Shown one piece after another: positions 60,068-64,000 of a stretch of DNA of 64,000 nucleotides. The notes beneath the pieces are model-generated. The model saw only the letters and a program-made list of their open reading frames with translations, had not been told where the DNA came from and searched no databases. The stretch lies in contig JAJDDK010000006.1 of NCBI GenBank assembly GCA_029260345.1, forward strand, positions 620,001 to 684,000. The letters are read 5' to 3'. Position numbers and translations under genes: made by a program. The stretch's first letter is position 1, and each line of letters begins with the position of its first letter. This DNA is from Phycisphaerales bacterium (GTDB taxonomy: Bacteria; Planctomycetota; Phycisphaerae; Phycisphaerales; UBA1924).

Positions 60068-61363
60068 CTAGGTCCGCCCAATGGTGACAGTGGAGGTTTT
60101 CTCCACGTCTCCTGACGCGATCTTCTCGAAACCTGAACCAAGTTCACCGATCGGGTCCGGCGGAACGATCTCGACCCGCTTCTCGCCCAGTTTGGCTTTG
60201 CCGCCTAAAACACGGCTCTGGAAGTCGCGGCATTCCTTCAGAAGGCGATCCAGAATCTCCTCCTCGGTGACGTTGGCGACTCGTTCACCCTGGACGTAGA
60301 TGATGCCGCGCCGGTCGCCGGCAAAAACGGCGACATCGGCCCCCTCAGCCTCCCCAGGACCGTTCACGACGCAGCCCATCACCGCCACCTTCATCGGGAC
60401 AGTGATCTCGTCACACAGCTTTTCACGCACGTTCTGGACGAGCGTGAAGAGATCGACCTGAATGCGGCCGCAGGTTGGACATGCGATGAGATCAATGCCC
60501 TTGCGCTCGCGCAGGTCGAGGCTGTAGAGGAGTTCCAGGCCATCTTCCACTTCGAAGATCGGATCATTGGCATAACTGATGCGAAGCGTGTCGCCAATGC
60601 CTTCAGCGAGCAGCGCCGAAAGCGCCGCGATCGACCGGATGGCGCCCGTCTCGCGCGGCCCGGCATGCGTGACGCCGAGATGAAGCGGATAGTCGAATCG
60701 CTCACTGATTTCGCGATACACCTCAATCACGCTGGCGGCGTCCATCAACTTGGCGCTGATCACCACGTCAAAGAACTCGCGCTCGTGAAAAATGTCGAGG
60801 TATTCCTCGAGCTTGACGACCATCAGCGCCAGCAGATGCCCTTGCTTGCGCTCCGAGAAAAATTTGCCAAGTTCCGTCATCCGGCGCTGTTTGTCTTTGC
60901 GCTCAATGATTGAGCCTTCATTCACGCCGATGCGAATGGGCAGGCCACGCTCTTTGCAGGCGTCGATAACGGAATTCACCTGATCACGATCATTGATGTT
61001 GCCGGGATTCAGTCGAATCTTGTGAACGCCCGCTTCGATCGCTTCCAGCGCCCGCTGAAAGTGAAAGTGCACATCCGCAACGATGGGCACGCGCGTCTGA
61101 TTCAGAATCTCTTTCAGCGCTTCAGTGTCTTTTCGCTGCGGCACCGCGACGCGAACAATGTCGGCGCCGCCGGCGGCAAGTTTGTTGATTTCGGCGACGC
61201 AACGATCAACGTCGTACGTGTATCCGGCCGTCATCGTCTGAACGGCGACCGGAGCGGGCGTCGTCGGCGTCCCGTCGATCGCGGGTTTGCCGCCACCAAT
61301 AAGCACAACTCCTGTGCGCTCATCCCCCACCCGGACCTGTCGTGTTGATCGTCTTGGCGTCAT
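60068..61363 (-). CDS. ispG: 4-hydroxy-3-methylbut-2-enyl diphosphate synthase (IspG)
   Basis: A 431-residue iron-sulfur enzyme of the methylerythritol phosphate route to isoprenoids. The TIM-barrel part has PVAVQTMTAGYTYDV (usual form PVxVQSMT), VRVAVPQRKD, VADVHFHFQRAL, KIRLNPGN and RIGVNEGS. The C-terminal [4Fe-4S] domain carries the cysteines in ACPTCGRIQVD and MGCVVNGPGEAEGAD. It is of bacterial short type without the plant insertion. A C-terminal extension of about 40 residues contains KLGEKRVEIVPPDP. The gap to the upstream zinc-ribbon gene is 20 bases. Confidence 0.96.
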   Translation of the reverse strand: MTPRRSTRQVRVGDERTGVVLIGGGKPAIDGTPTTPAPVAVQTMTAGYTYDVDRCVAEINKLAAGGADIVRVAVPQRKDTEALKEILNQTRVPIVADVHFHFQRALEAIEAGVHKIRLNPGNINDRDQVNSVIDACKERGLPIRIGVNEGSIIERKDKQRRMTELGKFFSERKQGHLLALMVVKLEEYLDIFHEREFFDVVISAKLMDAASVIEVYREISERFDYPLHLGVTHAGPRETGAIRSIAALSALLAEGIGDTLRISYANDPIFEVEDGLELLYSLDLRERKGIDLIACPTCGRIQVDLFTLVQNVREKLCDEITVPMKVAVMGCVVNGPGEAEGADVAVFAGDRRGIIYVQGERVANVTEEEILDRLLKECRDFQSRVLGGKAKLGEKRVEIVPPDPIGELGSGFEKIASGDVEKTSTVTIGRT

Positions 61364-61383
61364 AACTCGGATGGTACGCGGGG

Positions 61384-62094
61384 TCAGGAGGTCGAGCCAG
61401 CAGTCAACGCGGGCTCAGCGGCGATCTCGACCGGTGGATTGGCAAATCGCAATCGACGCAACCCGAAGAAAGTCAACACTTCGAACGCCAGCAAACCCAC
61501 TACAAACGCAGTCGCGGCGCCAACGCCCAGGGCCGGGAGCCGCGTCCAGAATGCGTCCGTCCAAATCAGCACCATGGTCGTGATCGTTCCCACGACGGCG
61601 CCGATTCCCCAGCCCGCCGCGGCATGCCCCACAATCACAAACGCGACGCCCTTCGAAATGCGCAGCTTCCGAAATTTCCCGATCGTGCGAACCCCGAGCG
61701 ATTCAACAAACGAGAGCACGAGCAGCAACACGAACCACACAAATGAGGTCAATATCGCCGGCCCAATGGCCGCAACATGGTGCATGGCGGACCCGACAAA
61801 GGCGACGCCGGGAAATATCAATGCTGCACAGGCGCAATGCGCCCAGAGAGCGCCGGACCCTGATGGCAGGTCAATTGCGACGTATTCCCACGAAGAACGC
61901 GGATGACGAAGCGCCGATCCGATGCCGCAAAAGATCGCCAAGATCCCCGGCCTCCGCTGCCAGCGAGAGCCTGTGCGATGATCCGGATGAGAATCGGGAA
62001 TCGGCCGCCCGCATTCCGGACACGCGCCTTCGCGCGGCAGTCCGGAAATGACGTACCCACATCGTTCGCAAAGAAGGTCGATTGAGCTGCTCAT
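61384..62094 (-). CDS. Zinc-ribbon membrane protein, function unknown
   Basis: A 236-residue protein. The N-terminus is a short zinc ribbon: CERCGYVISGLPREG then CPECGRPI (cysteines at about 9, 12, 25 and 28). After a basic stretch come about four hydrophobic helices between residues 80 and 215 (for instance AAILTSFVWFVLLLVLSFVE-like and VGAATAFVVGLLAFEVLTF). The layout CxxCGY-CPECG plus membrane helices is shared with the protein at 17134, though here the ribbon occurs once. It probably shares a transcript with ispG downstream. No function can be assigned. Confidence 0.7.
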   Translation of the reverse strand: MSSSIDLLCERCGYVISGLPREGACPECGRPIPDSHPDHRTGSRWQRRPGILAIFCGIGSALRHPRSSWEYVAIDLPSGSGALWAHCACAALIFPGVAFVGSAMHHVAAIGPAILTSFVWFVLLLVLSFVESLGVRTIGKFRKLRISKGVAFVIVGHAAAGWGIGAVVGTITTMVLIWTDAFWTRLPALGVGAATAFVVGLLAFEVLTFFGLRRLRFANPPVEIAAEPALTAGSTS

Positions 62095-62200
62095 GGCGTC
62101 CGCCCCAGAATAAAGGATTTTTCATCCGCCGCTGGTCTTACGACGTTGGCCTCGCAATACTTCCAACGGGACACGTCACGAGCGAGAGGATCAGAATCGA

Positions 62201-62650
62201 ATGTGCGAGACGAGGACACTTTTTGCCAGACATGGGCTGCGATGCACCCGACAGCGTGTTCTGCTTTTTGATTCGCTCGCTGAATCCCACGAACACCCCA
62301 CCGCAGAAGAACTTTTCGGCGTCGTTCGCGCCAAGATCGATGGGTTGAGCCTCGCGACGGTCTACAACACGCTCGAGGCTTTCTGCAACGTTGGTCTATG
62401 CCGCAAGCTCCCCTCCTGCGGCGGCGCTCGATACGACGCTGACCTTCGCGAGCACATGCACATCACCACGACGGATGGTGGCGTGCGAGATGTTCCCGAG
62501 GAATTGGGCGTTCAGCTCCTGAACAGTCTGCCTCGGTCCATCTTGAACGAAGTCGAGCGTCGCACCGGAGTCCGGATTCGGCGCGTTTCAATTGATTTAT
62601 TGGGTGAGCCGGTGACGTCCGAAAACGGGCAGTCAATTTCTGCGCACTGA
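62201..62650 (+). CDS. Fur/PerR-family transcriptional regulator lacking zinc-site cysteines
   Basis: A 149-residue winged-helix repressor. The DNA-binding half has GLRCTRQRVLLFDSLAES, HPTAEELFGVVR and the recognition helix LSLATVYNTLEAFCNVGLC. The dimerisation half has ARYDADLREHMHI, giving the H85-x-H87 metal site. The structural zinc site CxxC that normally follows (HHHLICRKCG) is replaced by TTTD, and the second CxxC near the C-terminus is absent. Metal sensing must therefore differ from E. coli Fur or PerR. The ATG at 62201 has AGAGGA about ten bases upstream. Divergent from the zinc-ribbon gene with 106 bases between. Confidence 0.85.
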   Translation: MCETRTLFARHGLRCTRQRVLLFDSLAESHEHPTAEELFGVVRAKIDGLSLATVYNTLEAFCNVGLCRKLPSCGGARYDADLREHMHITTTDGGVRDVPEELGVQLLNSLPRSILNEVERRTGVRIRRVSIDLLGEPVTSENGQSISAH

Positions 62651-62758
62651 ATCATTCACCGCTTGAGTGAGTCTCTTTTTCGGTCGATCGGTTCTGGGAC
62701 GGCGTTGGTGGTCCGGAAGGATCGCACGCCGCCGGGGACATCGATTTGGAGATGAGCC

Positions 62759-63148
62759 ATGACGACGGCGATGGATCGCAGACGTTTTGACCGGTTCGAG
62801 CTTCCCGCGATGTACACACGGATCGCGATTCGAGCGCTCGATCACAACGAATTCGAATGGGACGGCCACGCCTATGACATCAGTCGGGGCGGCGTTCGCT
62901 TTGAAGCGGACAAAAGCTTTGAGCCCGGCTCACAGGTCGTGATGCGGATTGATCTGCCGCGCTCGCCAATCGAACGGAGCACCGAAGCTCGCAGCGTCTT
63001 CGTCTTTGGCATCATTGTGTGGCTCGAAGACGACGATCAGCCCGGCCCGTACAAGATGGCCGCCGTCTTTTCCCGGTTTGAACAACCAGAAGACGAAGAA
63101 TTGCTGCTCCGCCGCATCGCCAGCGGCCGTTACGCGATCGCTGCTTAA
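62759..63148 (+). CDS. PilZ domain protein
   Basis: A 129-residue single PilZ domain. The cyclic di-GMP motif is present: MDRRRFDRFELP provides the RxxxR part and YDISRGGVRFEAD the D/NxSxxG part. GSQVVMRIDLP, FGIIVWLEDD and YKMAAVFSRFE form the remaining strands. GGAGATG lies just before the ATG. It could link cyclic di-GMP to motility or the pseudopilus machine, but that is speculation. It overlaps the convergent shikimate kinase gene by four bases. Confidence 0.88.
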   Translation: MTTAMDRRRFDRFELPAMYTRIAIRALDHNEFEWDGHAYDISRGGVRFEADKSFEPGSQVVMRIDLPRSPIERSTEARSVFVFGIIVWLEDDDQPGPYKMAAVFSRFEQPEDEELLLRRIASGRYAIAA

Positions 63149-63753
63149 TCAGAACCGCCGATCCGGGCGCCGCCGGCGCGCAAACGTTCGATGATTGATT
63201 CAATCAAGAGATCGAGCGGCTCGGTCATATCGAGCGTCATGTCCGCCAGGTCGCGATACAGCGGATCGCGATCACCAAACACGTCGTCGACTTCATCAAT
63301 GGTCCCCGCGCCGGTGAGGCTTGGGCGATTGGCGTCATTCGACACCGCGCTCAAACGCTCGCGCAACTGCGTCGGCGTGCCGCGCAAATACACCACCAAC
63401 AAATCTTCACGCTCCTGATGCGTTCGAATGAGTTCAGCGGCTCCCGGAGCGGTCGGTGTGCCGCCGCCCGCCGCGATGACCCGCTCCGGATTATCGAGCG
63501 CGGCCGTCATGCCCTCCACCTCTGCGGCGCGGAATCGGGGCACGCCGTATTCACTCCATGCTTCCGTCACCGTTCCACAGCGCAATCGCCAAAGCGTCAC
63601 GACGTCCAAGTCAATGAACTGATGTTTCAGCGTTTCCGCGAGCATCGGGCCGATGGTCGACTTCCCGGAGCCGCGCAGACCGATCAACAAGACGTTCGGC
63701 GCCACGTCGTCCGCGATCGGTGGTTCGTTCTTTCGTACGGCTCGTGTCGCCAT
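63145..63753 (-). CDS. aroK: Shikimate kinase
   Basis: A 202-residue kinase that phosphorylates shikimate in aromatic amino-acid synthesis. Walker A is LIGLRGSGKSTIG near residue 25. The shikimate-binding aspartate is in FIDLDVV, followed by GVPRFRAAEVEGM (E-rich helix) and ERVIAAGGGTP, the family GGG motif. The lid and adenine region has NRPSLTG. The start at 63753 gives MATRAVRKN, a short tail before the P-loop; the frame is open upstream to 63816. It follows the AsmA-like gene by 7 bases. Confidence 0.92.
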   Translation of the reverse strand: MATRAVRKNEPPIADDVAPNVLLIGLRGSGKSTIGPMLAETLKHQFIDLDVVTLWRLRCGTVTEAWSEYGVPRFRAAEVEGMTAALDNPERVIAAGGGTPTAPGAAELIRTHQEREDLLVVYLRGTPTQLRERLSAVSNDANRPSLTGAGTIDEVDDVFGDRDPLYRDLADMTLDMTEPLDLLIESIIERLRAGGARIGGSD

Positions 63754-63760
63754 GGGCGTA

Positions 63761-64000
63761 TTATGCGCCGATTCCCAGCGGACGTGTCGAGATGGTTGGT
63801 TTCTCGATCGTGCCACGAACCCGGTATTTGATCACCTGTCCGGTGATGGCCCCGACGATGTTGCCGACTTGGCCGAGCATTCCCGTGATCTTCTTGAGCG
63901 GGCCCGCCGACGCCGTCAGATCGAGTGAGCCGTCATAGCCGACCAGTCCGGTGGCGTCCGCTGCGGCCACGGCGTTTGTAAACAGCAATTTGTCAAACAA
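63761..64000 (-). CDS. C-terminal end of an AsmA-like protein, cut by window edge
   Basis: Only about 79 residues are visible, reading in from beyond 64000; the start lies outside. GSLDLTASAGPLKKITGM and QVIKYRVRGTIEKPTISTRP resemble the end of AsmA/TamB-like inner-membrane proteins (strand, glycine-rich link, then YxVxGTxxxP). Such proteins take part in lipid transport to the outer membrane. With so little visible the call is tentative. Confidence 0.55.
   Translation of the reverse strand: MFDKLLFTNAVAAADATGLVGYDGSLDLTASAGPLKKITGMLGQVGNIVGAITGQVIKYRVRGTIEKPTISTRPLGIGA

Overview
The window looks like chromosomal core from a Gram-negative member of the Planctomycetota, most likely a Phycisphaerae-type lineage. 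This is inferred from content, not from a marker gene. The pointers are a single-chain SecD-SecF fusion, membrane proteins with CxxC 'CxxCxYdLsG' zinc ribbons, a very large pseudopilin operon, paired rhomboid and M50 intramembrane proteases, ResB/CcsA cytochrome c maturation, and an ADP-heptose epimerase that implies LPS. GC content is moderately high and fairly even. Genes are dense, and many overlap at ATGA, GTGA, TAATG or TGATG junctions. No tRNA, rRNA, CRISPR, insertion sequence or prophage was recognised.

Layout. (1) 1-9846, minus strand: a partial alpha/beta hydrolase, an isocitrate-dehydrogenase-family enzyme, HldD, a LysM protein, SecDF, YajC, Tgt and a rhomboid protease. (2) 9925-14840: an M50 protease and a Nudix hydrolase on minus, then XseA, XseB and an enlarged prepilin peptidase on plus. 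(3) 15024-22367, minus: RecG, a zinc-ribbon membrane protein, Ffh, an OmpA-like lipoprotein with a clear terminator, an AI-2E-family permease and a Minf_1886-family protein. (4) 22429-28646, minus: ResB, CcsA and a 3-methyladenine glycosylase as an overlapping set, preceded by an amidohydrolase. (5) 28777-31109, plus: an OmpA-like lipoprotein, a DJ-1/PfpI protein, a small lipoprotein and a rhodanese. (6) 31110-31660: a gene-free stretch full of short repeats and hairpins. (7) 31661-49622, minus: ten genes of a type II secretion / type IV pilus-like machine, comprising two PilB/GspE ATPases, a PilT-like ATPase, GspF and six pseudopilin-like proteins ending in a 1,596-residue GspK-like protein. 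(8) 49822-53820, plus: stand-alone CoaB followed by both subunits of DNA topoisomerase VI, which is unusual in a bacterium. (9) 54059-57316, plus: an ANTAR protein with a degenerate receiver, a hairpin-rich leader, a BtpA-family protein and an exported metallo-beta-lactamase-fold/DinB fusion. (10) 57320-64000: gamma-glutamyltransferase, PhoU, IspG, a second zinc-ribbon membrane protein, a Fur-family regulator without its zinc cysteines, a PilZ protein, shikimate kinase and the end of an AsmA-like protein.

How it works together. The prepilin peptidase at 13362 is probably the processing enzyme for the pseudopilins encoded about 20 kb away. SecDF, YajC and Ffh serve protein export and insertion. 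ResB and CcsA supply periplasmic c-type cytochromes. The least ordinary features are the bacterial topoisomerase VI operon with basic tails on both subunits, the oversized pseudopilin set, the ANTAR gene with hairpin-rich leaders on both sides, and the shared C-terminal module on two otherwise unrelated intramembrane proteases.
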